30,695 nt of DNA from Clostridia bacterium (lineage in GTDB: Bacteria; Bacillota; Clostridia; Oscillospirales; CAG-272). Under the pieces are notes generated by a model. It was not told the DNA's origin, made no database searches, and was given only the letters and a program-made list of their open reading frames with translations. Position numbers and translations under genes: made by a program. The stretch spans positions 1 to 30,695 of the forward strand of contig JAFYMA010000147.1 in the NCBI GenBank assembly GCA_017556845.1, written 5' to 3'. Below are positions 9,249 to 17,309 of this stretch, piece after piece. Within the stretch, counting starts at the first letter, position 1; each line of letters begins with the position of its first letter.

Positions 9249-10840
9249 GAATACTTTTTCTGATCCTCAGCGGTGCAGTCAGCGGAATGGCGTATGCCGC
9301 ATACGATTATCCGATAATAATATATCTGTCGCTCATTCCGTTTTTCTATATAATATTCGACCGTGTTCAGCAGTCGTCTGCCGTGAAGATGTACGGATAC
9401 GGATTTGCGTTTTTTTACCCGTATTACCTGGCTGTATTTCACTGGTTCGTTTATCAGTATCCGCTTGATTTTCTCGGATTTTCAAAGCTGCAAAGCGTAG
9501 GATATATATTTCTTGCGTGGTTCGGCGTATCGCTTCTGATGACGGTGCTGTTTTCGTTCGTACCCGTATGTCTGTATCTGACAGTCAGACTGATAGGCAA
9601 ACGCAATATGCTATGTCCGCTTTTGGCAAGCTGCTTTTTCTGCATTTTTGAATGGCTCAATTCAAAAACTTTTATGGCAGTTCCGTGGGCACGCCTTGCA
9701 TTGACTCAGCAAAACAATATATTTGCTTTGCAGACGGCAAGCATCTTGGGCTCATTTTTCGTTTCGTTCACCATAGCCGCATTTGCAGCCTTCGCCGCTT
9801 ACGCTTTGCTGATACACAAAACAGATCTCAGGTGTGCCTTGATATGCGGTCTGTGTGCTTCGGTAACGGTAACGGGAAACTCCGCTGTCGGTATGGTGCT
9901 TTATAATCTTGACACAACAGGTCAGGACGGTGACGTTATAACGGTTTCAGCGCTTCAGGGAAATATTCCGTCAGGCGACAAATGGCAGGATAATTCATCG
10001 TACAAGGCACTATCAACGTACGTAGATATGATATACAACGAAAGCAAATTATATAACACAGATGTATTCGTTATTCCCGAAACGGCGATCCCCGTGACGC
10101 TTGATTACTATCTGTCATATACGGATACGCTTAAAAAAGCGGCAAAGGATACAGAATCGGTAATTCTCGTAGGCGCATTTGACGTTGACGATGAGGGCAG
10201 ATCGTACAACTCCATATTCGTTTTCACCGCCGACGGTGAGCTTCACGAAAGAGTATATAACAAACAGCACCTCGTTCCGTTCGGAGAATTTTTGCCGTTC
10301 CGCTCCGTCCTTGAAAAGATATTGCCCATGCTTTCCGATATCAATGCACTCGGCGAGGATATCGAGCGCGGAGAGGAATCGGTGGTGTTCAATACAGAAA
10401 GCGGAAATATAGGCTCGCTTATCTGCTTTGATTCGATATTTGAGCTTCTGGCAGCAGAAAGCGTATCAAACGGAGCAGAGCTGCTCGCAATATCGACGAA
10501 CGATTCGTGGTTTTTGGATTCTGCGGCAATATACGAGCACAACGGTCACGCGATCCTCAGAGCGATAGAGACCCGCAGATGCGTTATCCGCGCGGCAAAT
10601 ACGGGGCTTTCCTCCGCTATCGACCCGCAAGGTCAGGTATACGCAAGTCTTGCTCCCTTGCTCACGGGTGCCGTTACAACGCAGGTGCTTTTGAGAAACG
10701 ATATTACGTTTTTCGTTGCCCATCCCAATCTTTTCATCGGGCTTTGCATCGCTTTTTGCGTAATAACGCCGTGTGCATACAAGGGCATTCCTCTATTCAA
10801 AAAGCTGAAAAGCAAATACGCATCAGCACAGAAGATCTGA
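9245..10840 (+). CDS. lnt: Apolipoprotein N-acyltransferase
   Basis: 531 residues. Lnt adds the third acyl chain to the N-terminal cysteine of lipoproteins at the outer face of the membrane. About six hydrophobic segments fill residues 1-220, followed by a carbon-nitrogen hydrolase (nitrilase-fold) domain and a final helix (about 492-515). The catalytic triad is visible: Glu279 in VIPETAIP, Lys340 in YNKQHLVPFGEFLPF and Cys394 in SLICFDSIF. E. coli Lnt has ICYE at the last site, so CFD is a conservative variant. ISTNDSWF and HAILRAIETRRCVIRAANTG are further Lnt signatures. The ATG overlaps the stop of the pseudouridine synthase gene. A terminator follows directly. Lnt is regular in diderms and only patchy in Clostridia, so the acyl donor and the lipoprotein set served here are open. 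Confidence 0.9.
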   Translation: MRILFLILSGAVSGMAYAAYDYPIIIYLSLIPFFYIIFDRVQQSSAVKMYGYGFAFFYPYYLAVFHWFVYQYPLDFLGFSKLQSVGYIFLAWFGVSLLMTVLFSFVPVCLYLTVRLIGKRNMLCPLLASCFFCIFEWLNSKTFMAVPWARLALTQQNNIFALQTASILGSFFVSFTIAAFAAFAAYALLIHKTDLRCALICGLCASVTVTGNSAVGMVLYNLDTTGQDGDVITVSALQGNIPSGDKWQDNSSYKALSTYVDMIYNESKLYNTDVFVIPETAIPVTLDYYLSYTDTLKKAAKDTESVILVGAFDVDDEGRSYNSIFVFTADGELHERVYNKQHLVPFGEFLPFRSVLEKILPMLSDINALGEDIERGEESVVFNTESGNIGSLICFDSIFELLAAESVSNGAELLAISTNDSWFLDSAAIYEHNGHAILRAIETRRCVIRAANTGLSSAIDPQGQVYASLAPLLTGAVTTQVLLRNDITFFVAHPNLFIGLCIAFCVITPCAYKGIPLFKKLKSKYASAQKI

Positions 10841-10850
10841 CGAAAATACG

Positions 10851-10882
10851 AAAGGCTTACTCATGATAAGAGTAAGCCTTTT
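10851..10882 (+). terminator. Intrinsic terminator after lnt
   Basis: Perfect 12-bp stem AAAGGCTTACTC / GAGTAAGCCTTT with a 7-base loop, ending in a T run. It starts 11 bases after the lnt stop. The A run on the 5' side would also serve the converging ywaF-like gene on the minus strand, so it is probably bidirectional. Confidence 0.88.
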
Positions 10883-10912
10883 ATCTGTTTTTTATCTCTT
10901 GAATATCGCATT

Positions 10913-11689
10913 TTATACGGTTATCGGCTTTTTTTCGCTGCCTTTGGCAAGCAGTCTTTTCGCAGTGACGTATATGCCCGTAATAACGGTACACATCCCG
11001 AACACCGCACCTCTTACCGCAAGCGGCATAAGCAGCTTCGGAACGAACGAAAACATCTCTCCGCGCACAAAGCACCAATCGTATATATGCGTTTCGGTGG
11101 AATACACGTGACTGCCGAGCGTTCCCCACAAAATAGTGGCGATCATAAGCACAAGGACCTTCCAAAGCTTTTTAAACCGAAGGACCACATCACCCGTTGT
11201 AAGACACAGTATTCCCCAGCCCATCAAACAACCGTGAAACATGAACGTCTGGATCACCTTGTAGCAAAACGGAGGTATTCCTCCGAGCGCAGAGCCGGGA
11301 TAAGTTATATACATAAGACTCGTCACAAGACCGAGACAGCAAACGGCATCCTTGACACGTGCAAAGCGTCTGTTGAACTGCACGAACGGGACAAGAACTC
11401 CCATAGCCGTACAGAAATGGAACGGCAGCTTATCTATATCTATTGCATTGTCTCCTTCGGACAGCGGCATTATGAAAAAATCAGCAATATACAGCGTTAT
11501 CACCGTAAGAGCATATATGGAAAGCGCCTTATTTTTCGTCTTTTGCGGTTTGTTTTTCAAATACAGAGCCGTAGAGAATATCACGCCCAGAATAACGGCA
11601 ATATAAAGTATGTGCCACACTGAAAACAGTGTTATATCATATTTGCCCTCCGGGGCAAAAAATTTCAGTAAAAACTCTCTCAAAGCCAT
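10913..11689 (-). CDS. YwaF/TIGR02206-like integral membrane protein
   Basis: 258 residues with about seven transmembrane segments (for example 25-44, 58-77, 95-110, 118-134, 140-165, 178-192, 228-247). The layout and the motif LPFHFCTAMG near the third helix, together with a conserved His/Gly/Pro-rich region (YPGSALGGIPPFCYKVIQTFMFHG), match the YwaF family, which shares a fold with eukaryotic TMEM164. The function in bacteria is not established; an acyltransferase role is suggested only by analogy with TMEM164. Single-gene unit with its own promoter just upstream and a shared terminator with lnt. The start is preceded by GAGGTG. Confidence 0.78.
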   Translation of the reverse strand: MALREFLLKFFAPEGKYDITLFSVWHILYIAVILGVIFSTALYLKNKPQKTKNKALSIYALTVITLYIADFFIMPLSEGDNAIDIDKLPFHFCTAMGVLVPFVQFNRRFARVKDAVCCLGLVTSLMYITYPGSALGGIPPFCYKVIQTFMFHGCLMGWGILCLTTGDVVLRFKKLWKVLVLMIATILWGTLGSHVYSTETHIYDWCFVRGEMFSFVPKLLMPLAVRGAVFGMCTVITGIYVTAKRLLAKGSEKKPITV

Positions 11690-11722
11690 TCACCTCAAAG
11701 CAAAATGGGATTTTATGCCCGA

Positions 11723-11751
11723 ATTATATCACCGTTTTGCCCGATTTTCAA
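11723..11751 (-). promoter_or_regulatory. Sigma-A promoter of the ywaF-like gene
   Basis: Read on the minus strand: TTGAAA (11751-11746), 17-base spacer ending in TGA, TATAAT (11728-11723). It lies about 35 bases upstream of the ywaF-like start. Perfect -10 with extended TGA. Confidence 0.78.
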
Positions 11752-11783
11752 TAGAAATCAAGAAAATTTAAGGAATATTGTAA

Positions 11784-11796
11784 AAACGTCCCGTTT
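11784..11796 (-). terminator. Weak terminator-like hairpin after the cysteine desulfurase gene
   Basis: AAACG-GGA-CGTTT followed by T residues on the minus strand, overlapping the stop codon of the gene. The stem is only 5 bp, so efficiency is doubtful. Confidence 0.35.
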
Positions 11797-12955
11797 AAAG
11801 TCCCCGCACGGCGATATCCTTTACGCTTGCATAAAGCTTTTCCACGTCTGATGCGGTATTGAAAACGCCGAAAGAAGCACGCACGGCGCCGTTGTGCTGT
11901 GTGCCGATGTATCTGTGTGCATCGGGGGCGCAATGCAGTCCGCCTCTTACACACACGGAGCGTTTATCAAGCTCCGATGCAAGCGTTTCCGACGGTATTC
12001 CGTTCAGATTAAACAGCACAGAGCTTTTATGTTCGGCGCCATTCGGTATTGAGTAAACGGTAACGCCCTTTATACTGCTCAGCCTTTCAAATGCACTGTC
12101 CGAAAGGGCTGAAACAGATGAGAGAATACTTTCAGTGCCGACCTTCAAAACATATTTTGCACCCTCGCACAGCGATGCTATCGCAGGGGTGGAAAGCGTG
12201 CCTGCCTCAAGCCTTTCGGGAAGAAGCTCCGACATGAAATACGACTGTGACATAACGCCGTTTCCGCCTTGAAAAACAGGCCTTATCCGCTTTTCGTCAA
12301 CGTTTTCTCCTATACACAGCGCACCCGCTCCCTGAATGCCTAAAAGCCCCTTGTGTGACGGCAGGCACACAATATCTATATTATCATTTTCCATATCTAT
12401 ACGGTGAAGTCCCGCACTCTGAGCGCAATCGGCAATAAACAGCACGCCCTTACTGCGACACAGTGCTCCGATTTTTCCCATATTGAGCACGATCGGCAAA
12501 ACGTTGCTTGCGTGAGATAAAACGACCGCCCTCGTTTTCGGATTTATAAGCACGCTCAGATGCTTTATCAGCTCATCCGTATTGCACGTATCAACTTGAG
12601 ATAACGCTATCATTCCCTCTTTTTCCATGGATTTGAGCGGACGCATCACTGCATTGTGCTCGATTTTACCGGTTATCACGTGATCGCCGCGATTCAACAC
12701 ACCGTAAAGTGCGGTGTTTATCGCGTACGTCGTGTTATATGTAAACACTACTCTTTCGGGCTTTGAAAGCCCTACGAGCTGTGCTATAACGCTTCTGCAC
12801 TCATATATTTTTTCGGATGCAGCAACGGATAATGTATGAGATGCTCTGCCTGCATTTCCGCAATACGTTCTTACACACCGATCAAGCTCACGGTATACGC
12901 ATGCGGGCTTCGGAAACGACGTTGCACCGTTATCAAGATAAGTAAGTGCTCTCAT
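11795..12955 (-). CDS. Cysteine desulfurase-like PLP enzyme (TIGR01977 type)
   Basis: 386 residues, class V aminotransferase fold. Such enzymes take sulfur (or selenium) from cysteine or selenocysteine as an enzyme-bound persulfide. The N-terminus YLDNGATSFPKP and the PLP-lysine segment LPSHKGLLG (Lys202, after His201) are clear. EHNAVMRPL carries the conserved His that stacks on PLP. The acceptor cysteine is Cys342 in VRGGLHCAPDAH. The SHKGLLG and RGGLHCAP forms match the TIGR01977 group rather than NifS/IscS proper. It overlaps by 4 bases the DUF3343 gene upstream, a recurrent pair in Clostridia thought to belong to selenium or sulfur handling. No selenophosphate synthase (selD) or yedF gene is in the window, so the final acceptor is unknown. 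Confidence 0.87.
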   Translation of the reverse strand: MRALTYLDNGATSFPKPACVYRELDRCVRTYCGNAGRASHTLSVAASEKIYECRSVIAQLVGLSKPERVVFTYNTTYAINTALYGVLNRGDHVITGKIEHNAVMRPLKSMEKEGMIALSQVDTCNTDELIKHLSVLINPKTRAVVLSHASNVLPIVLNMGKIGALCRSKGVLFIADCAQSAGLHRIDMENDNIDIVCLPSHKGLLGIQGAGALCIGENVDEKRIRPVFQGGNGVMSQSYFMSELLPERLEAGTLSTPAIASLCEGAKYVLKVGTESILSSVSALSDSAFERLSSIKGVTVYSIPNGAEHKSSVLFNLNGIPSETLASELDKRSVCVRGGLHCAPDAHRYIGTQHNGAVRASFGVFNTASDVEKLYASVKDIAVRGL

Positions 12956-13170
12956 TCGCTCGTTATACCGTTATACGGTATCCCCTCCTGCAGCAGAAGC
13001 TTCAATGCTCTGTCTGCATTTTTCTTATCTACGGAAAGCCCGTAGGAGCACCCGTTTGTCCCATTTTTGACCTTCGTTACACGCCTCTTGATGCCGTTTT
13101 TAGCCAAAAGCTCAGCCCCCTTCATAGCATACGTAACGGAGCTTACGGATATTACGCTTTTATCGGTCAT
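12952..13170 (-). CDS. DUF3343 protein, putative Se/S carrier-like
   Basis: 72 residues. DUF3343 proteins are described as putative selenium/sulfur carrier-like proteins. The sequence has one central cysteine in GTNGCSYGLSV and the usual fold-defining pattern of a hydrophobic start (VISVSSVTYAMKGAELLAKNGI), a Gly/Cys loop and a C-terminal ALKLLLQEGIPYNGI. The ATG at 13170 is preferred because AAGGAGG lies 8 bases in front of it; a GTG nine bases further upstream falls inside that ribosome binding site. Its stop overlaps the ATG of the cysteine desulfurase gene (ATGA), so the two are translationally coupled. A role as sulfur or selenium acceptor for the desulfurase is an inference from this pairing. 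Confidence 0.8.
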   Translation of the reverse strand: MTDKSVISVSSVTYAMKGAELLAKNGIKRRVTKVKNGTNGCSYGLSVDKKNADRALKLLLQEGIPYNGITSE

Positions 13171-13288
13171 ATCGACCACCTCCTTATGCTATCCGTAATG
13201 CAGTATATGCACGCATTATTGATTTGGTTCTATTGCTTTTATAAAAAAGCTATCAGCGCACTTTAAAGTATTGTTTATCTTATTAACT

Positions 13289-13316
13289 TTGATTGTTAAT
13301 AGTTGTGTTGTAAAAT
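13289..13316 (+). promoter_or_regulatory. Candidate promoter of the Lgt-like fusion gene
   Basis: TTGATT (13289-13294), 16-base spacer, TAAAAT (13311-13316), about 50 bases before the start. The gap 13171-13367 between divergent genes is AT-rich. It also has a small GCTTTT/AAAAGC hairpin near 13236-13251 but no other recognisable signal. Confidence 0.5.
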
Positions 13317-13367
13317 GTACAATATCAATCAAGAAATAGCATAAAAAAACAAAGAAAGAGGTAAATT

Positions 13368-16300
13368 ATGCCGAATTCGTTTCCTATCAACTTTTCCGGA
13401 TCTCCCCTTTACACCGTAATGCTTATGGTAGCGGCGCTATCCGCTTTTATAATGCTGAACGTTTTTATGAAAAAGGGCGGGTTTTCAAAATTCGTTAAAA
13501 AGCGTGTACGCCGCAGCTTAGGCTACTCTGCTATACTTGCGTGTATTTTCTCAAATATGGCAAACTGGTGCTTTCACCGTGAAATACTCAGTCTGTCCGT
13601 GTTTGACCGTTTTGCTAAGGGCGGTACAGCCTTTATCGTGTGGATAATATGCTTTATCGGCTTTTCCGCACTGTTTTTAAGGCTATACAAGCTTGATTTG
13701 AAAAGGTGTCTTGACATTATCGCCCCGCCGCTGCTTCTCGCCACGGCTGCAGCGCGCATCGGATGCCTTTTTGCAGGCTGCTGCTACGGAGCTGAAATAT
13801 CGCTCGGTGATAATATCGTACACTTTCCGATTCGTGAAACGGAAGCAGTATTTTCTTTCATACTCTCTATCATTCTCTGCTGCAAATTCAAGGGCAAGCG
13901 GCTTTCAGTCTATTTGATAGCGTATCCCGCTTTCCGTTTTTTTGCTGAATTTCTCAGAGGTGACGACCGAGGAAGCCTTTTCAATATAAGCGTTCTTTCT
14001 CCGACACAGATCATATCCGCCTTGATCGTTATTACGACCGCAACGGTTCTTATAATAAATGCGGTAAAAAGATCAAAAGCAAAAAAGAATATCGAGGCGA
14101 TAAAAGCCCAAGAGATAAAAACAGATCCTGCACATAATACGGACGTCCTTGATACAAACACCGAAGGGAATACGGATACAGAATGCGAAATAACGCAGAC
14201 GGAGCAAAAAAACGAGCCTTCAGACACCGCTTCCGACACTGCCGCACCTCAAGTGCAAGAAAAAAAGGTGCAGAAAAAGCAAAAGAAAAAATACACTCCG
14301 AGGCCCGTTGACTTCAACGATCCAAGCATCAAAAGCAATCCGCTGAGAATAATTCTGACAGTCATTGCAGTTATCGCCGCGATCGTTGCGCTGTTCATTA
14401 TGAACAACCCGTTCGGTCTCGGCTGGGTATCAAATGCGGATTATTACATAAGAGATTCGCTCGGCTTCATATTTGACAGCGGAGCATTCTCAAACGAGAT
14501 AGGATATACGGACGGCAACAGTGCGCTTGACGTATCAGGCTGTGACGAGGTCAAGAACGGCAACGAAGCGTTAGAGCTTATCAGATCGCACAGCACTTGG
14601 AGCGATCATTCGTACACCGCATTCAGCACAAGGACTCTTACGGGCGGATATAAAGCATATACGTTTGTCCGTACAGAAAACGGTCTTCCCATATTCGGCA
14701 GATCGTCGTCCTTGATAGTGGACAGTGACGACCGCCCCCTTTTCATCATAAACGATGAAGCAAACGATACGTTTACAAATGATACAGTCGGACAATACGC
14801 CGTAACTGATACAACGTACAAAAAATACGTTGCGGAAACCGACGAGATCGTAAACCGCACAGAATGTCTGTACGATGTCGGAACGGGGCTTTTGCACGCT
14901 GAGCTTTTGCAGATAAAAGGCAGTAACGGCTCCTCTTACGGAATACTGATAGAGCCCAAAAACGAAACTGTAATAAAGCTTTTATCCGATGCAAGCGTTT
15001 TGTCACACAACGTCCGCGCCGACGTCATTATTGATGCGGCGGAAAAGGCCGAGGCTCTTATTTCAGAAGACGAAACAGAGATGATCAAGCAGTTGAACTC
15101 AAAGAAGGCAAAAACGCTTGAGCTTGAATATTTGTCAACGGCGATGCAGGGTGCTATCGGCAGATCGTATATCAAATCGAAACTGAGCAGTGAGGATTTC
15201 TCTGCGGCACTCCGAATGACGATTGAAATAGCGTATACCGTCCCGGATCTTAACGAGCAGTTATTCTGCGATATTCTTTCCAAGACGGTAGAGCAGACGG
15301 CTAAGGACAACGGAATTTCCGACAGCGATGCCGAAAAGCTCGGAAAAACCGTAAAAAGCTCTTTTAAATCAAGCGGAATCAAGCAAACGAAGGATGAAAA
15401 GACCGTTCAGCTTGACGTAAACAAAAGAAAGACGGTCATCAAAAATACGATCGGATGTGCAAGCGACGTTGACACAGTAAAGCTCCATATGCCCGAAAAC
15501 TCGTATATGAAGCTCGAAATATCGGGAAAGGTCAGCGTTGATATTGAGGTATACTCAGAAAGCGGAAATCATATCGTTACAACGTACTCCTCGTCAGCTC
15601 AAGAGATAACTCTCTATCCATCAGACGGAACGGACTACGTTCTTAAAATCAAATCATCGGATGCGCAGCTGGTAAGCTGGTCGGGTGAAGGATCGTACAA
15701 GATAAGTGCGTACTCCGAGGAGGACGACGGACAGACGCCGTTTTATGTAAATACCACTCTGTACGGAATATCCGCCGCATTCTCAACGTCAAAAAGCAGC
15801 GTTTTCGGACTTATCTTCTATGGCGATGCCGCTTATTCCGGCGACGAATATATGGCACTTTGTATGCTTCCCTCTCTTGACGGCTGCTACACGATGAGCA
15901 ATAGCTGTGCCGGCGGAGAGTTTCAGCTTACGGATCACGTAAAGGAAGAGATATTGCGAAAGCTTCTCGTGTCTGAGGATATGATCGACGGCGTTACGAT
16001 CGCTCCGGATACGGTGATGGAAATATCGTGCTTCAGATTTATCAATGTTGAAAACGGAACGCTCGTAAAGGCGAGGATAAACGTAACTGACGCTGCGGGC
16101 AATTCCCGCCAGGGATACAGCTTCTTTAAGCTGGAGCTTGTAACGGATATAGAAGAATTTGACACGAACGTGGAAAGTCCTATCTGGACAAAGGAAGAGC
16201 TTGAAACGTTAAGCGCCATATTCAACGCAATTTTCAGCAACAAGTATTATATAACCGAGCTTAATACAGAGGAGCTTTTGTCATCATTCGGCGACACCTT

Positions 16301-16874
16301 CGATAACATCAGCGAGGAAGGCGGAATGCCCTCGTTATACGATTTCTGGACGACAACGCCGGGCGAATTTGCATTTGTAAAGGAATTTGACAGACAGGCG
16401 GCACTGAATGCAGGATACAGCGAAGAACGTGTTGATGAATTTGAAAGATTCACTCTCAGGCACAACGCCGCATACTTTGACAAGATGTGCGAAAACATCA
16501 CGTTAATACACGATTCGCTTGAATTATACAGTGCGGGGATCATCAGCGGAATGAAGCTGTATGACTTTATCGACGATCCCATAGGTGCACTGATTGATTC
16601 AAGCACCGACGATATGACGGTAAAATCGTGCTATCGAATAGGAAAGATCGTATGGGGCGTATTCACCGGCAATATAAAGGACATAGCCGAGGCAGTCAGC
16701 GACGTCGCCTTTGAGGATTATGTTAAAATGGGTGTTAAATCCTACGCTGAACAGCTTGCGCTTGACGCACAACAGCTTTCGGATCAGCGTTTAAAGATCG
16801 AAATGGCTGCCGCTGAATACAGAGCAAGGGCTGAGCAGACGGATAAAAAATACTTCTGGGAGTACATATTTTAA
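13368..16874 (+). CDS. Lgt-like membrane domain fused to a large extracellular region
   Basis: 1168 residues. Residues 1-235 are multi-pass membrane sequence resembling prolipoprotein diacylglyceryl transferase: AARIGCLFAGCCYG (129-141) sits where Lgt has RxGNFxNxExxG, and FRFFAEFLRGDDRG (189-202) matches the C-terminal Lgt motif with Arg and Glu. The Asn and Glu essential in E. coli Lgt (N146, E151) are replaced by Cys. A charged, Thr/Glu/Lys-rich loop (240-320) leads to another membrane helix (327-346). The rest, about 820 residues, is probably outside the cell. Residues about 428-462 (YTFVRTENGLPIFG) look like a fungalysin/thermolysin propeptide-like (FTP) motif; 690-770 resembles a PPC-type beta domain; the remainder is unrecognised and largely helical at the end. 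GAAAGAGG precedes the start. Function unknown: a modified lipid transferase or a lipid-binding anchor are both possible. Confidence 0.65.
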   Translation: MPNSFPINFSGSPLYTVMLMVAALSAFIMLNVFMKKGGFSKFVKKRVRRSLGYSAILACIFSNMANWCFHREILSLSVFDRFAKGGTAFIVWIICFIGFSALFLRLYKLDLKRCLDIIAPPLLLATAAARIGCLFAGCCYGAEISLGDNIVHFPIRETEAVFSFILSIILCCKFKGKRLSVYLIAYPAFRFFAEFLRGDDRGSLFNISVLSPTQIISALIVITTATVLIINAVKRSKAKKNIEAIKAQEIKTDPAHNTDVLDTNTEGNTDTECEITQTEQKNEPSDTASDTAAPQVQEKKVQKKQKKKYTPRPVDFNDPSIKSNPLRIILTVIAVIAAIVALFIMNNPFGLGWVSNADYYIRDSLGFIFDSGAFSNEIGYTDGNSALDVSGCDEVKNGNEALELIRSHSTWSDHSYTAFSTRTLTGGYKAYTFVRTENGLPIFGRSSSLIVDSDDRPLFIINDEANDTFTNDTVGQYAVTDTTYKKYVAETDEIVNRTECLYDVGTGLLHAELLQIKGSNGSSYGILIEPKNETVIKLLSDASVLSHNVRADVIIDAAEKAEALISEDETEMIKQLNSKKAKTLELEYLSTAMQGAIGRSYIKSKLSSEDFSAALRMTIEIAYTVPDLNEQLFCDILSKTVEQTAKDNGISDSDAEKLGKTVKSSFKSSGIKQTKDEKTVQLDVNKRKTVIKNTIGCASDVDTVKLHMPENSYMKLEISGKVSVDIEVYSESGNHIVTTYSSSAQEITLYPSDGTDYVLKIKSSDAQLVSWSGEGSYKISAYSEEDDGQTPFYVNTTLYGISAAFSTSKSSVFGLIFYGDAAYSGDEYMALCMLPSLDGCYTMSNSCAGGEFQLTDHVKEEILRKLLVSEDMIDGVTIAPDTVMEISCFRFINVENGTLVKARINVTDAAGNSRQGYSFFKLELVTDIEEFDTNVESPIWTKEELETLSAIFNAIFSNKYYITELNTEELLSSFGDTFDNISEEGGMPSLYDFWTTTPGEFAFVKEFDRQAALNAGYSEERVDEFERFTLRHNAAYFDKMCENITLIHDSLELYSAGIISGMKLYDFIDDPIGALIDSSTDDMTVKSCYRIGKIVWGVFTGNIKDIAEAVSDVAFEDYVKMGVKSYAEQLALDAQQLSDQRLKIEMAAAEYRARAEQTDKKYFWEYIF

Positions 16875-16889
16875 ATAAAAGCACGGCGT

Positions 16890-16892
16890 GCT
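16890..16892 (+). repeat. Target site duplication GCT, left copy
   Basis: GCT directly precedes the TGAACAAG left end of the insertion sequence; the same GCT follows its right end at 18221-18223. A 3-bp duplication fits the IS3 family. Three bases can match by chance; the support comes from agreement with independently aligned ends. Confidence 0.65.
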
Positions 16893-16917
16893 TGAACAAG
16901 TCCGATAAAAACGGACA

Positions 16918-16947
16918 ATGACAAAAAGAACCCTCCTATGGTATAAT
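16918..16947 (+). promoter_or_regulatory. Internal promoter of the insertion sequence
   Basis: ATGACA (16918-16923), 18-base spacer, perfect TATAAT (16942-16947). The -10 lies at the left-arm/loop boundary of the hairpin described at 16931-16967, so transcripts starting here would begin in or near the right arm and lack the left arm. Confidence 0.62.
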
Positions 16948-16967
16948 TAGAAAAAACCATAGGAGGG
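16931..16967 (+). promoter_or_regulatory. Fold-back hairpin over the transposase ribosome binding site
   Basis: Perfect 12-bp inverted repeat CCCTCCTATGGT (16931-16942) and ACCATAGGAGGG (16956-16967) with a 13-base loop. The right arm contains AGGAGGG, the ribosome binding site for orfA (start 16974). In RNA entering from outside the element the site would be paired and blocked. Confidence 0.72.
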
Positions 16968-16973
16968 CTTTTT

Positions 16974-17309
16974 ATGCCAAGAAGTTACCAACATATCAAG
17001 AAATATGAGTCTGAAATAGTCAAGCTGAAGGAACAAGGATATACAAAACGAGAAATTGCAGAAAAGTTGGGATTTAGTAAAGAACAAATAAAAGGATTAC
17101 TAAAAAGAAAGAGAAAAAGAGAAGAAAAACAAGCTTATGGAATCATGCCGAAGAAAAGAGGTAGACCCACAAAAGATTATGTTGTAAGCGAACAAACAAA
17201 AGTTGCCGAACTAAAATATATTCTTGCTCGTAAAGAGGCCAAGATAAAGAGTTTGGAGATGGAGAATGAACTGATGCGGGATTTTCTCTCTCTCACAGAA
17301 AGGAAGTGA
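16974..17309 (+). CDS. IS3-family transposase OrfA (DNA-binding subunit)
   Basis: 111 residues. The N-terminal part contains a helix-turn-helix (YTKREIAEKLGFSKEQIKGLLKRKR), a basic stretch follows (KRKREEKQ, KKRGRPTK), and the C-terminus is a leucine-zipper-like coiled coil (VAELKYILARKEAKIKSLEMENELMRDFL) used for subunit pairing. This is the usual OrfA plan. The start follows AGGAGGG, which sits in the fold-back hairpin. Its TGA stop overlaps the GTG start of orfB. Confidence 0.88.
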   Translation: MPRSYQHIKKYESEIVKLKEQGYTKREIAEKLGFSKEQIKGLLKRKRKREEKQAYGIMPKKRGRPTKDYVVSEQTKVAELKYILARKEAKIKSLEMENELMRDFLSLTERK

